Source: Lactobacillus xylocopicola | Lineage (GTDB): Bacteria > Bacillota > Bacilli > Lactobacillales > Lactobacillaceae | Direction: 5' to 3' | Length of the DNA stretch: 64,000 bases | NCBI RefSeq assembly: GCF_033096005.1 | Contig: NZ_AP026803.1 | Location: forward strand, 850,501-914,500 | Shown: positions 1 to 9,353 of the stretch, in pieces | Numbering within the stretch: position 1 is the first letter of the stretch | How the letters are laid out: every line of letters starts with the position of its first letter | Translations under genes and position numbers: made by a program | Notes under the pieces: generated by a model | What the model saw: the letters and a program-made list of their open reading frames with translations, nothing else | The model's database searches: none | Told to the model about the DNA's origin: nothing

Positions 1-1
1 C

Positions 2-823
2 GAAGAAGCCCAAGACAAGGGGATTGTCAAAATCAGCATTTACCAAAGCCCCAAACGCGCCGAAAAACTGGAAAAAGAACTGCAACGTCTGTTTAACCTG
101 AAAGAAGTATACATCTTAACGGACTTGGAAACTAAAAACCAAGATAATGAGATGATTGTTAATTATGCCGCTAAACAGATTCAAAATTACGCTAAGTCCG
201 CACACGTCATTGGCCTAACTTGGGGTACGTTGTTGAAGGACATTATTAACAACTTTTCCGAAACCAATCAGGAAAATCTAACCTTCGTTCAGCTTTTGGG
301 CCAGGCTGTCAATTCGAGTAAACGAAAAAATCAACTAGTCCAAGAGGCTGCAGACAAGTTTAACGCCCAAAGTCTGACCTTCCCGGCCCCGTTATATGCA
401 ATCAACCCGGACCTGGTACAGAATATCAAGCAGGAACCCTATTACCAGTATATTGAACACTTCTTTGCGCAGATCGACCTTGCTTTTGCTAGTATCGGAA
501 CAGTTCAGTCCCTTGAATCAGGCCAGTTTTTTATGGACCATTATGCAGACCACCTGTTTGAACCGGGGAAACAGGAAGAAATTGCCGGTATTATCTTTGG
601 TCGCCCCTATGACATTAAGGGTAACTTTTACCAGCCGCTTGAAGCCCACATTTCTGGCATTAGTCTTGATGACATTATGCGCATCCCTAACCGCTTTGTG
701 ACGGTGAAGAACCGCTTTAAGGAAGATGCCCTACTCGGCGCACTTAGAAGCGGAGTAATCACCCACTTGCTAACAACTAGTGGCATTGCAGAGCGCGTAT
801 TACACAAAAATCAGCAGCTCTAA
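2..823 (+). CDS. citI: SorC/DeoR-family regulator, CitI-like, N-terminus cut by the window edge
   Basis: The reading frame is open from base 2, so the gene begins upstream of the window; the first residues (EEAQDKGIVKISI) are the end of a helix-turn-helix domain of the SorC family, and the rest is the SorC effector-binding domain. Internal TTG or ATG codons are not the true start because the frame and the homology continue to the window edge. It is convergent with citX (4-nt overlap of the ends) and closes the citrate lyase cluster. CitI-type SorC proteins activate citrate clusters in lactic acid bacteria, presumably with citrate as effector; that role is inferred from family and position. 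Confidence 0.82.
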   Translation, partial: EEAQDKGIVKISIYQSPKRAEKLEKELQRLFNLKEVYILTDLETKNQDNEMIVNYAAKQIQNYAKSAHVIGLTWGTLLKDIINNFSETNQENLTFVQLLGQAVNSSKRKNQLVQEAADKFNAQSLTFPAPLYAINPDLVQNIKQEPYYQYIEHFFAQIDLAFASIGTVQSLESGQFFMDHYADHLFEPGKQEEIAGIIFGRPYDIKGNFYQPLEAHISGISLDDIMRIPNRFVTVKNRFKEDALLGALRSGVITHLLTTSGIAERVLHKNQQL

Positions 824-1371
824 CAAAATGTCTGGGCAAAAATTTTACTAATGTATTCCTGCATTTCTGCTACGGAGTGCCGCCGCGAGCGCGCACACTC
901 TTTGGCTGGCCGGTTGCATAAAAAGCATTTGCGCGGTAACAGACCATTATCCAAACGAGATAGGGCCTGTTTTTGGTTTTGCACCAGCACATCAGCGTCA
1001 AACAAACGGTTAATTTCAGCTGCATCTTCAAAGGCTATGGCCAGCTGTTTAACCTTGGCGGCGTCTACTTTTAAGATGTAAAACTGCTCACAGCCAGTTT
1101 CTTGATGCCAAGTTGCAAACGTTGTGTAGGCAAATTGTTTTTCCTGGAGCCGCTCTTCTAGGTCAGAGATGCCTGCTGCAAATAATTTCTGCAAGTAGCG
1201 GTTATTTTTGATTGGTCCTGGAATATTGAGCTTAACATCAAGCAGGGTTGCCTGGGGATACTGCTGAAAGGCTTTTCTTTGTAATGCCAGTCGGTCATCC
1301 CGATTGGCTAATACCGCCTTAATATCCTGTTCTCGACCCGCTAGAAAGATTGACTTACTCATTGCAGTCAC
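820..1371 (-). CDS. citX: Apo-citrate lyase phosphoribosyl-dephospho-CoA transferase CitX
   Basis: A 183-residue protein of usual CitX length. CitX transfers the 2'-(5''-triphosphoribosyl)-3'-dephospho-CoA prosthetic group to the serine of the CitD acyl carrier protein. A glycine-proline-isoleucine-lysine segment near residue 52 (NIPGPIK) and the C-terminal Cys-rich part (KCFLCNRPAKEC) agree with the family. A GTG start at 1371 is preceded by GAGGG about 7 nt upstream; an ATG three codons downstream is an alternative. It is separated from citF by a hairpin terminator, so its expression may be lower than that of the lyase subunits. No citG is visible in the window; it should lie elsewhere. Confidence 0.88.
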   Translation of the reverse strand: MTAMSKSIFLAGREQDIKAVLANRDDRLALQRKAFQQYPQATLLDVKLNIPGPIKNNRYLQKLFAAGISDLEERLQEKQFAYTTFATWHQETGCEQFYILKVDAAKVKQLAIAFEDAAEINRLFDADVLVQNQKQALSRLDNGLLPRKCFLCNRPAKECARSRRHSVAEMQEYISKIFAQTFC

Positions 1372-1401
1372 GTCACCACCCTCTTTTAAATATTATCACT
1401 A

Positions 1402-1443
1402 AAAAAACGTGAAAATCGGCTTTGAACTTATTTTCACGTTTTT
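1402..1443. terminator. Hairpin terminator between citF and citX
   Basis: A 13-bp perfect inverted repeat (AAAAACGTGAAAA / TTTTCACGTTTTT) with a 15-nt loop, ending in T runs on both strands. It lies a few bases after the citF stop and before citX, so it probably attenuates read-through into citX. Confidence 0.8.
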
Positions 1444-1447
1444 AATT

Positions 1448-2986
1448 TTAGTCTTTAACTTGTTTTATTTGATCAATTATGGTGCCATCCCGATACTGAA
1501 TTAACGCAACCGTCCGGTTAGTATATTCTAGCGGTTGGGGAACACCAACCTGCTCTTCAGCCATCTTTTGCAGTTCTTTGATGTCCACCAAGTTGAGGTC
1601 AGGAACTTGGCTGAAGACTTCGAGTAAGTCCTGACGGTTAGGATTGACGGCAATTCCGCGCTCGGTTACCAAGACATCAATCGAACTGCCAGGTGTAACC
1701 ACAGTTTCAACCGCTGGAACAACAGTTGCGTTACGGCCACGCACAAGTGGTGCAGTAATGATGGTCAGCTTGGCAGAAGCAGCATCCTGGTGACCACCAA
1801 TGGCTCCCCGAATCACCCCATCAGACCCCGTCATCACATTCACATTGAAATCAGTGTCAATCTGTAGGGCTGAGAGAATCGCGATATCGAGGTTATTAAC
1901 CACTGCGCCCTTGTTATGCGGATCAGCGTACCAAGAGGCATCAATTTCTTGCTGACCACTATTCTTGGCCATGGACAGGGCTGCGCCCTTGTCAAAATCC
2001 TGGACATCCATGATTTTCTTGACCAAGCCCTCCTCTAAAAGATCGGTTGTTGGCTTGGTAATTCCGCCTAGAGCAAAAGAGGCTGTCAATCCGTCTTTAA
2101 GCATTGACTGGCGCAAATAGCGCGTAACTGCTAGTGCTGCACCACCAGAACCAGTTTGGAAAGAAAAGCCCTGCTGATAGTAAGGTGAATTCACGATTAC
2201 CTGATTAACCATCTCGGCAATCTTTAATTCCTTAGGATCCTTGGTAAAACGGGTAGCACCGGAACCAATCTGGTCAGAATCGCCAATTTTCGCTACCTTA
2301 ACAACGTAGTCAACCTGTGTTTGCTTAATTGATGCCGGCGTATTAGGATAATCAACAATGTTGTCAGTCAAAAGGACGACCTTGTCGGCATATTGAGCAT
2401 CGATTAAGGCGTAACCTAAAGAACCAAAGACTGCTTCACCGTCTTGACCATTGGCATTGCCAGCGGGATCAGAAACTGGAACGCCCAAGAAAGCAACGTC
2501 GATTTTGATCTCGCCCTCTTCAATTGACCGAGCACGATTACCGTGTGAACGAAAGATGACCGGATTCTTCAGTCCACCCCGCGAGACAAATTCACCTAGA
2601 CTACCGCGCATACCAGACGAAGTGATATTGGTGATTACTCCCTTTTTAATGGCCTCAATTACCTTATCGTTCATAATACCGGTAAGCGAGGATGGAGCCA
2701 AAGTTAAATTCTGGTAGCCCATTGCAATAATTTGGTCCATTACTTCATTGAAGGCAAAGTCTCCATTGCGAAAATGGTGGTGGAATGAAATTGTCATTCC
2801 ATCTTTCAAGGTCTCTTTAATAACCTTGGCCAGTGATTCAGCCACCTTATTTGTTCCCGTAGTAACTGCCACTTTAGGTGCTACCCGTTTTATTTCCGGA
2901 TTACCAATCTCACTTGACGTAAATGGTGCTAAATTCATTTGTGCCATTAATGCAGCTGGTAATTCACGGTTTACCCTATTTTTCAA
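1448..2986 (-). CDS. citF: Citrate lyase alpha subunit (citrate:acetyl-ACP transferase) CitF
   Basis: About 512 residues, full length for CitF. The alpha subunit exchanges the acetyl group on the CitD acyl carrier for citrate, giving citryl-ACP and acetate. Sequence agrees with CitF throughout ([30 protein letters not shown]). I place the start at the TTG at 2986 (reads [10 protein letters not shown]) because it is preceded at a good distance by GAGGAGG and overlaps the last codons of citE; an ATG further upstream would place the ribosome site inside the coding region. Cytoplasmic; forms the lyase complex with CitE and CitD. Confidence 0.93.
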   Translation of the reverse strand: MKNRVNRELPAALMAQMNLAPFTSSEIGNPEIKRVAPKVAVTTGTNKVAESLAKVIKETLKDGMTISFHHHFRNGDFAFNEVMDQIIAMGYQNLTLAPSSLTGIMNDKVIEAIKKGVITNITSSGMRGSLGEFVSRGGLKNPVIFRSHGNRARSIEEGEIKIDVAFLGVPVSDPAGNANGQDGEAVFGSLGYALIDAQYADKVVLLTDNIVDYPNTPASIKQTQVDYVVKVAKIGDSDQIGSGATRFTKDPKELKIAEMVNQVIVNSPYYQQGFSFQTGSGGAALAVTRYLRQSMLKDGLTASFALGGITKPTTDLLEEGLVKKIMDVQDFDKGAALSMAKNSGQQEIDASWYADPHNKGAVVNNLDIAILSALQIDTDFNVNVMTGSDGVIRGAIGGHQDAASAKLTIITAPLVRGRNATVVPAVETVVTPGSSIDVLVTERGIAVNPNRQDLLEVFSQVPDLNLVDIKELQKMAEEQVGVPQPLEYTNRTVALIQYRDGTIIDQIKQVKD

Positions 2987-3890
2987 TGTACTTTCCCTCC
3001 TCATCAATCAGCTTAGAAGCCTTGGCCGTTTCAAGGACCCGGTTAGCTTTTTCAACCACTGGCTTATCAACCATCTTACCGTTCAGCGAAATAACTCCAG
3101 AGCCTTTAGCCTTGGCTTCGCGAATCGCATTTTGAACGGCTAGGGCCGCTTCAATCTCATCCTTAGTCGGGTTGAAAACCTCGTTGACCATTGAAACTTG
3201 TCGCGGATTAACGAGTGACTTGCCGTCATAACCCAATTCATAAATATAACGAGTTTCTCGGTAGAATCCCTCCAGGTCATTCATATTGGAAAAAACCGTG
3301 TCAAAGGCATAGACATCAGCAGCCCGGGCTGCTTGGAGAACCATATTACGCGCAAATTCGAGTTCACGACCATCGGGATAACGGTGGGTGTGCATGTCGG
3401 CGGTGTAATCTTCACCAGAAACAGCCAGTCCCATCATTAATGGCGAGGCTGTGGCAATTGCTGGTGCATTCAAAACCCCCTTGGCGCTTTCAATTGCCGC
3501 CATCACACCAATAGAGCCCTGGGCTAACCCATATTCCGCTTCAGCTCTTTCCAGGTCATGAACTAATTTTTGAATCATTTCCGCCGATTCAGTCTTAGGC
3601 AGCCGAATAACGTCCACGCCAGCTCGTACCATCGCTTTGACATCTTCGTCATAAAACGGTGTATCTTGCCCATTAATTCTGACCACAATTTCCGCTCCTC
3701 CGAAGTCAACCGTCTTGATGGCGTTATAAACCAACATTCTAGCTGCATCTTTTTCAGTCAAGGAAACCGCATCTTCCAAGTCTAGCATAATGGAATCTGC
3801 CCCATAAATACCAGCATCCTTAATCATTGCTGGATTGTTACCAGGAACAAACATCATGGTTCGCCGCAAACGATTTTTAACGTAAGTCAT
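2976..3890 (-). CDS. citE: Citrate lyase beta subunit (citryl-ACP lyase) CitE
   Basis: 304 residues, full length. CitE cleaves citryl-ACP to oxaloacetate and acetyl-ACP. The N-terminus [14 protein letters not shown], the DLEDAV metal/substrate motif near residue 37, and VRINGQDTP near residue 70 are diagnostic of the HpcH/HpaI-type citrate lyase beta family. The start codon directly abuts the citD stop and its end overlaps citF by 11 nt, so translation is probably coupled within citCDEF. Confidence 0.95.
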   Translation of the reverse strand: MTYVKNRLRRTMMFVPGNNPAMIKDAGIYGADSIMLDLEDAVSLTEKDAARMLVYNAIKTVDFGGAEIVVRINGQDTPFYDEDVKAMVRAGVDVIRLPKTESAEMIQKLVHDLERAEAEYGLAQGSIGVMAAIESAKGVLNAPAIATASPLMMGLAVSGEDYTADMHTHRYPDGRELEFARNMVLQAARAADVYAFDTVFSNMNDLEGFYRETRYIYELGYDGKSLVNPRQVSMVNEVFNPTKDEIEAALAVQNAIREAKAKGSGVISLNGKMVDKPVVEKANRVLETAKASKLIDEEGKYIEK

Positions 3891-4187
3891 TTATTGCAAT
3901 ACCTCCAATTTGGGCTGGTCTGTTGTTCCGGTTGCCCGTTGCACAGCAGCTAACGTCCGCGCTGCAATGACACAGTCAAGGGCCCCTTTATCCGTTGCCT
4001 TGATCTTGGCACTAGTAATACCAAAATCGGTCAAAGTAGCGGTAATTACCTTTTTAATTTGCTTACCATAAGCCTTAGCAACCTCTGAATCAAGCTCAAT
4101 TTGAATTCCTCCGGTTGCCGGTGACACCATAATTTGGATATCAGAAGATTCTAAAGTGCCGGCGACACCAACTGTTTTAATTTCCAT
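3891..4187 (-). CDS. citD: Citrate lyase acyl carrier protein (gamma subunit) CitD
   Basis: 98 residues, usual length. The N-terminal GTLESSDIQI motif contains the serine at residue 14 that carries the triphosphoribosyl-dephospho-CoA arm. It overlaps the end of citC by 11 nt and abuts citE, giving the classical citC-D-E-F order. Confidence 0.94.
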   Translation of the reverse strand: MEIKTVGVAGTLESSDIQIMVSPATGGIQIELDSEVAKAYGKQIKKVITATLTDFGITSAKIKATDKGALDCVIAARTLAAVQRATGTTDQPKLEVLQ

Positions 4188-5232
4188 TAATGTTCATTCC
4201 TTCCTTAATTCTTTTTTGTAAATCTTGCTGATGCGCTAGCATAAAATTCATCGTGCTAGCTGGCACCAGTGCAGCAATTGCCGCAATCTGATCTGTTTTA
4301 AGCAACTGTCTAACGCGAGTTGCTGTAATAATTTGCTCCTTAGTGCTAAAGCGTTCAACAATTCTGACGTCAATCTCAGGACTTAGGATACTAACCAAAC
4401 TTTGGTTATAGAAATTAGTTGTCCGTGAAAATGGTTCAGTTCCTAGATAACGACGTTTAATTGCTAATGCTGGTGCAATCTTATTTTTAAAAACAAGGGC
4501 GTCAACTGCAGTTTGACTGACAATCAGTTCAGCGGGCGACTTTAAAAAATAAGCCGGAAAAGTTGATTGCGAAACTAAATAGTCGCCCCCGCTGACGACC
4601 AGCACATTGTCCAAGTCGGCCGTACCGGCCTTAACCAGTTCCTGCCGTTCTTTCGTGTTAAACAGCGAAGCATCTGTTGCAACAACAAAGACATAAACCA
4701 GGCCATTTTCTCGACTGGCTAGTTCCACCAGTTGCCGGTGTCCAAGTGTAAAGGGGTTGGCATTCATGACGATAGCCGCAACTTGCTGACTAGCTTGGTT
4801 AGCAACCTGCGGAAGATTAACCAAAAAGTCATCAATATCAGGTGTCCCACTTTCCAAAAAGGCAGCCGTTTCAGTTCGAGCTAATTCAGTAAATCCCAGA
4901 TGGGCAAAACTAGCTGCATACTCCTCCTTGGTAAAGACGAAACTGTGGTAAATATTTTGATTAAACAAATACTGCTGCAAAACTGTCACTAGTTGATTGA
5001 ACCGCGCCCCTGCTACTGCATCTTGGTTACAGACAGCAAGATATTTCAAAACATTGCCAGCAACACTGCCAGTGCCGACTAGTTCATTTTGATCATCAAA
5101 TAGTCCAAAGGTATGGTCAATAACCTCAACTTCCCGTGAACTAAAGTTGGTAATCCCCCTTTTTGCCAGGAAATTTTCCCACTTTTTGCGCGTCGCTGGA
5201 ATATTTAAATACAAGTCAACTATCTTATCCAT
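4177..5232 (-). CDS. citC: [Citrate (pro-3S)-lyase] ligase CitC
   Basis: 351 residues. CitC activates citrate lyase by ATP-dependent acetylation of the thiol on the CitD prosthetic group. An N-terminal GNAT-like part (residues 1-130) is followed by a nucleotidyl-transferase domain with the NPFTLGHRQL motif (HxGH-like, near residue 160). It overlaps both the upstream hydrolase (8 nt) and downstream citD (11 nt), indicating one polycistronic unit. Confidence 0.93.
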   Translation of the reverse strand: MDKIVDLYLNIPATRKKWENFLAKRGITNFSSREVEVIDHTFGLFDDQNELVGTGSVAGNVLKYLAVCNQDAVAGARFNQLVTVLQQYLFNQNIYHSFVFTKEEYAASFAHLGFTELARTETAAFLESGTPDIDDFLVNLPQVANQASQQVAAIVMNANPFTLGHRQLVELASRENGLVYVFVVATDASLFNTKERQELVKAGTADLDNVLVVSGGDYLVSQSTFPAYFLKSPAELIVSQTAVDALVFKNKIAPALAIKRRYLGTEPFSRTTNFYNQSLVSILSPEIDVRIVERFSTKEQIITATRVRQLLKTDQIAAIAALVPASTMNFMLAHQQDLQKRIKEGMNINGN

Positions 5233-6031
5233 TTGCTTTTACCTTTTTAAGAAAGCTCATCACTTGCTGATAGACCAGCTGGGGTTGTTCCGCTTGTAGC
5301 AGATGACCACAATTAGGAATTGTTTCAGCCTTAATCACAGAATTTAGGGTCGTCATGGCAGTAGCAAAGTGGTAGTCAAAAAACGGTGAATTTTCACCTG
5401 CTAGGACCAACATTGGCACTTTCAATCCAACCAATACATCCCGCCAGTCTTGCGCTGCATGGTCAATCCGACAGAGAAAATTATCTTCGGGATGATATGG
5501 GAACTTCTGCGCTTCAGCCTTAGCCTGGTTGAACATGGTGTCATCAACGTGGCTATAGATACCAGTACCAAAATCAAATTTTAGGTACTGCGGAAAGTTT
5601 TCCCAAGTTAAATCTTTAAAGCCATACTGCCAAGATTGATCCTTAATCATCTTAGGTGGCTGATCTAAGTCAACCAGGGCCCGAAAACGGTTCTCACCAA
5701 ATAATGAAATAGTCGCCCATAAGTTGGCCGCTCCCATCGAATTACCTATGCCAACCACAGATTTTAGGTTCAGCTGCTGCATCAGTTCTGCCAAATCGGC
5801 AGCGTGTCGACTTATTCTTTGTCCTTTAAAGGTGCGCTCCGATTTGCCTTGATTGCGCGGATCGAGCACAATAAAACGAAAATCCTGACTAAAGAGTTGA
5901 GCGCACTGCTGCCACATTAGTGCCGAACCACCAATACCTGGAACGGCCAGGATTGGTGGCTGATCGGTTAAGCTATCATAATAATTAAGCCTTACCCCAT
6001 CATTGGTAATGAAGTTAAATTGTTGCAGCAT
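5225..6031 (-). CDS. Alpha/beta-hydrolase fold protein within the citrate operon
   Basis: 268 residues with the alpha/beta-hydrolase layout: oxyanion-side motif PGIGGS near residue 31, nucleophile elbow GNSMGA near residue 98, an acidic residue in the GENSPF segment and a catalytic His in NCGHLLQ near residue 243. No signal peptide, so it is cytoplasmic. It lies between the anion transporter (1-nt gap) and citC (8-nt overlap), so it is co-expressed with citrate lyase. It is not a standard member of citrate clusters; an esterase or thioesterase role on a citrate-derived or CoA-like ester is only a guess. Confidence 0.75.
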   Translation of the reverse strand: MLQQFNFITNDGVRLNYYDSLTDQPPILAVPGIGGSALMWQQCAQLFSQDFRFIVLDPRNQGKSERTFKGQRISRHAADLAELMQQLNLKSVVGIGNSMGAANLWATISLFGENRFRALVDLDQPPKMIKDQSWQYGFKDLTWENFPQYLKFDFGTGIYSHVDDTMFNQAKAEAQKFPYHPEDNFLCRIDHAAQDWRDVLVGLKVPMLVLAGENSPFFDYHFATAMTTLNSVIKAETIPNCGHLLQAEQPQLVYQQVMSFLKKVKANG

Positions 6032-6032
6032 T

Positions 6033-7499
6033 TTACCACAAGCCCATAATTTTCATCCAAAGACTGCCAATTACTCCAAAAATCAGCAAGTAGATAATAC
6101 CTAAAATAAAGTTCAGCTTCCACCATTCACCTTGTTTGATATAACCGGTGTTAGCTATGATTGAAGCGGGACCGTTGGCATAATGTGTAGTTGAAGCATT
6201 AATCGCACCGGTAAAGGCAAGCAGCATGGCAGCGAGTCCAAGTGGAGCCCCGGTAGCAACTGCGACTGACAAGAAGGGCAGATAAAGAGCGGTCATGTGA
6301 GCTGTCCCACTGGCAAAAAAGTAGTGTGTATAAAACATTAATACTACTAAAACTGCCAACACAATTTCCCAACTGATACCGTGCAAACCCATTTGAATTG
6401 ACTTGGAAAACCAGTCAATAAAACCGAAAGAAATCAGCTTGCTAGCCATAAAAATTAAAATCGATAACCAGATCAAAATATTCCATGCACCAGTTTGCTT
6501 TAGGGCATCGTTCATCGTTAACACCCCCGTCAAAAGCAGTAGTCCAACTGCTAGAAAGGCAACAAAGGTCGAGTCTAATTGCGGCAGCTTAAAGATGCCT
6601 GATAATACCCACAAAATGATTGCGAGAAAGAAGACCGCTAGCATCACTTTTTCCGGCTTAGTAACAGGTCCTAATTCACTAAGTCGATCATCTGCCCATT
6701 TTTTGGCATTTGGCGTTTCCTTAATTTCTGGTGGAAAAATCCGGTAGATTACCAGTGGAATGACAATTGTTGCCACAATAACTGGAACGAGGGCCGCCGT
6801 GAACCAACTGACCCAAGTCATGGTATAGCCCTTTTGTGCAGCCATCTGTGACGCCACCATATTGGGCGCCGCACCGGTAATGAACAATGCAGTCGACAGG
6901 ATATTGGCATGAAAAGCTAACATACTCAGATAAGCACCAATCTTTTTGCGCGAAGGATCATTAGGCAATGAATCGTAGTCTTTTGCAATCGATTCGGTGA
7001 CTGGCCATACCACGCCCCCCGTTCGGGCACTGTTGGACGGAATTAGCGCACCCAAAATTAGTTCTAGGGCGGTTATTGCATAACCTATACCAATTGACCG
7101 CTTGCCAAACCGCCGTATCATCCAGTAAGCAATTCGGTTGCCCAGACCAGTTTTGCTGATACCATAGGCCATGATAAAGGCCATGGCGATTAGCCAGGAA
7201 GCAGAATTACTAAAAGCACTCAAAATTCCCGAAGTTACCACACCAGTTTTGGGGTTCACTTCATCCTTAATCGGAGCTAGGCCGACTAAAACAGTTACAA
7301 TCAAGCCAATCAGAGTTGTCCCCCCAATTGGTAAGGGTTTAGTAATACAACCCACAATCGTCGCCACAAAGATGGCAAACATTTGCCAAGCGGCTAGCGA
7401 AAGTCCCGCTGGTCGCAACGGCGTCATGCACCACAAGATAATCCCGCAAACAAGGGGAAGCACAAACCCGCGATAATTTACCTTTTCTAAATTTTTCAT
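6033..7499 (-). CDS. DASS-family (CitT/SLC13-like) di/tricarboxylate transporter
   Basis: 488 residues with about 12-13 hydrophobic segments; typical family signatures include the KPLPIGG segment near residue 55, the SNSARTGG motif near residue 156 and a C-terminal helix-rich half with NASTTHYANGP near residue 435. It belongs to the anion:Na+ symporter / CitT antiporter family and lies directly upstream of citrate lyase genes, so citrate uptake (perhaps in exchange for succinate) is the likely role. A second paralogue lies at 34616-36031. Confidence 0.87.
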   Translation of the reverse strand: MKNLEKVNYRGFVLPLVCGIILWCMTPLRPAGLSLAAWQMFAIFVATIVGCITKPLPIGGTTLIGLIVTVLVGLAPIKDEVNPKTGVVTSGILSAFSNSASWLIAMAFIMAYGISKTGLGNRIAYWMIRRFGKRSIGIGYAITALELILGALIPSNSARTGGVVWPVTESIAKDYDSLPNDPSRKKIGAYLSMLAFHANILSTALFITGAAPNMVASQMAAQKGYTMTWVSWFTAALVPVIVATIVIPLVIYRIFPPEIKETPNAKKWADDRLSELGPVTKPEKVMLAVFFLAIILWVLSGIFKLPQLDSTFVAFLAVGLLLLTGVLTMNDALKQTGAWNILIWLSILIFMASKLISFGFIDWFSKSIQMGLHGISWEIVLAVLVVLMFYTHYFFASGTAHMTALYLPFLSVAVATGAPLGLAAMLLAFTGAINASTTHYANGPASIIANTGYIKQGEWWKLNFILGIIYLLIFGVIGSLWMKIMGLW

Positions 7500-7510
7500 A
7501 ATTTTCCCTT

Positions 7511-8215
7511 TTAACTTTCAGGGCGATAATAATCGTCAATTATTTGATAATCTTTATGCTTAAGTTCATTATCAATCCAAGCGAGGTCGCCCGTCCCCTC
7601 GTGATAACTTGCCGCTTTGGCGTCATCTTTTTGGTGAAAAGCTTGCGCCCGAGCTAGCAAAGTTGCTGCTTCAGCACGCGCAATTTTGATTACACCATCA
7701 CCGTCACCCAGAATCAGGTCACCGGGATTTACGGCAATACCTCCGCAAGAAACTGGCACGTTGATTTCGCCTGGACCTTCCTTATATGGTCCGTTAGGCG
7801 TAGTACTAACTGCATAGATTGGTAGATCCCAGTTGCGGAGGCTGTCAATATCACGCATAGGACCGTCAACAACGACGCCAGCTACATGTCTTTGATCGCG
7901 TAACCACGTCATCATCACTTCACCGATAACTGCCCGGGTGTTGTCTTCCTCGTTATCAATTACCAGTACATCGCCCTCATGACAATACTTTAGGGCAGCA
8001 TAAAGGGTCAGGTTGTCTCCCGGCCGATTATGTACGGTAAAGGCCGGTCCACACATTTCTTTTTGGGGTTGCGACATTAACTTAATGCGGGGCGCCATCG
8101 CCCCAGTTCGGTTCATGCAATCCGCAACATTTGAAGCCGGTAATTCGCGATAGGCCTGGATTAAATCTTGATCAGGTAATTTTCTTTTTAAATAAATGCG
8201 CTTTCCGTTTTGCAT
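7511..8215 (-). CDS. RraA/HMG-aldolase-like protein, likely oxaloacetate decarboxylase
   Basis: 234 residues of the RraA / 4-hydroxy-4-methyl-2-oxoglutarate aldolase family. The loop GEVMMTWLRDQ and the substrate- and metal-binding VVDGPMRDID segment (Arg-Asp near residue 122) are present, and the late GDGDGV motif is seen. Members of this family commonly decarboxylate oxaloacetate. Its place between the malate dehydrogenase-like gene and the citrate transporter fits an oxaloacetate-decarboxylating branch to pyruvate. This role is inferred; no classical citM or oad genes are in the window. Confidence 0.8.
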   Translation of the reverse strand: MQNGKRIYLKRKLPDQDLIQAYRELPASNVADCMNRTGAMAPRIKLMSQPQKEMCGPAFTVHNRPGDNLTLYAALKYCHEGDVLVIDNEEDNTRAVIGEVMMTWLRDQRHVAGVVVDGPMRDIDSLRNWDLPIYAVSTTPNGPYKEGPGEINVPVSCGGIAVNPGDLILGDGDGVIKIARAEAATLLARAQAFHQKDDAKAASYHEGTGDLAWIDNELKHKDYQIIDDYYRPES

Positions 8216-8233
8216 ATTAAGGCCTTCTTTTGC

Positions 8234-9163
8234 TTAAGCTAAATCAATGGCTGCTAATACTTCCTGCATCTTTTCGGCGGAGTTGCGCATCTTCTTTAAT
8301 TCAGCATCAGATAGCTTAGTTTCGAGTACTTGATTAATTCCTGCCCCATTGATTACAGTTGGCGTACCTAAATAGAGGTCATGCTTGATGCCATATTCTC
8401 CATTAATTGGAGCTGACAGCGGTAGCACAATTGCCCGATTTTCCAAAATTGCACTGACAATTTGCGTCAACATCATGGCAATTCCGTAGAAGGTGGCACC
8501 CTTATGCTCAATGATTGCACCACCCTTTTGGCGGACGTCCTGTTCAATTTCGGCCAGGACCTGGTCATTAATGCCACTAAAGTCACGTAAAGCCTTACCA
8601 GAAATAGTGGACTCGTCAAAGTTTTCAAAGGAGGTATCACCGTGTTCGCCCAGAACCAACGAGTTGACCTCAGTAACCGGTACTTGCAGCTTTTTAGCCA
8701 ATTCAACCTGGAGACGCGCTGAATCCAGTGAAGTACCTGTCCCAATTACCTTGTTTTTTGGAAAACCTGATAGTTTCTGGGTTAACGTGGTCAGAATATC
8801 AACCGGATTGGCAGAAACAACAAAGATTCCTTGGAAGCCTGAATCAACTACTGGCTGAATGATACTTTTCAAAATGCCGACATTTTTGTTAACCAGATCA
8901 AGCCGAGTTTCTCCGGGTTTGCGTGGCACTCCGGCAGTGATAACTACAACATCAGCATCTTGGGCATCAGCATATTCACCCGGATGAACATTACAGCCAC
9001 CAACCAGCGGCGTAATATCCTCCAAGTCCATCGCATCACCGACCGGTCTTTTTTTGACGACATCAGCTATTACCAATTCATCAACCTTAGTATGTTGCAA
9101 CAAGTCATTAGCAAAAGTCGAACCAACAGCACCGTCACCAACAAGTAATATTTTTTTGGTCAT
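8234..9163 (-). CDS. mdh: LDH-fold NAD-dependent malate dehydrogenase (Arg at the specificity position)
   Basis: 309 residues of the L-lactate/malate dehydrogenase family: Rossmann motif GDGAVGS at 9-15, catalytic His174 in GEHGDTS, Asp147 and Arg150 in LDSARL. At the substrate-specificity position (Gln102 of lactate dehydrogenases) the loop reads AGVPRKPGETRLDL, with Arg81. Gln-to-Arg at this site is the well-known switch from lactate to malate/oxaloacetate specificity. In a citrate cluster next to fumarase and fumarate reductase, reduction of oxaloacetate to malate is the coherent role. A generic annotation would probably call it L-lactate dehydrogenase. Good ribosome site (GAAAGGAAATAATT) before the ATG. 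Confidence 0.88.
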   Translation of the reverse strand: MTKKILLVGDGAVGSTFANDLLQHTKVDELVIADVVKKRPVGDAMDLEDITPLVGGCNVHPGEYADAQDADVVVITAGVPRKPGETRLDLVNKNVGILKSIIQPVVDSGFQGIFVVSANPVDILTTLTQKLSGFPKNKVIGTGTSLDSARLQVELAKKLQVPVTEVNSLVLGEHGDTSFENFDESTISGKALRDFSGINDQVLAEIEQDVRQKGGAIIEHKGATFYGIAMMLTQIVSAILENRAIVLPLSAPINGEYGIKHDLYLGTPTVINGAGINQVLETKLSDAELKKMRNSAEKMQEVLAAIDLA

Positions 9164-9313
9164 AATTATTTCCTTTCAAAAATTAAATTTTTACTATTCT
9201 CTACTATAACTAATTATAAATTTAATTCTTATTTTTGCAATATTTAAAATAAATAAATTATTTTTTATATATTTAAAAATATTTGTATTTTTGGAATACT
9301 TGCTTAACCACAT
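9164..9313 (-). promoter_or_regulatory. AT-rich upstream region of the mdh-cit operon
   Basis: About 150 bases, very AT-rich, between the frdA terminator and mdh. A TATAGT hexamer lies about 40 nt upstream of the mdh start on the minus strand. It is the natural site for the promoter and for CitI binding, but I cannot define an operator. Confidence 0.45.
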
Positions 9314-9352
9314 AAAAAGACACTTAACAATGTTAAGTGTCTTTTTATGTTT
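9314..9352 (-). terminator. Rho-independent terminator after the fumarate reductase gene
   Basis: Perfect inverted repeat AAAAAGACACTTAACA / TGTTAAGTGTCTTTTT immediately downstream of the reductase stop. It separates a fumC-frdA transcript from the mdh-cit transcript. Confidence 0.9.
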
Positions 9353-9353
9353 A

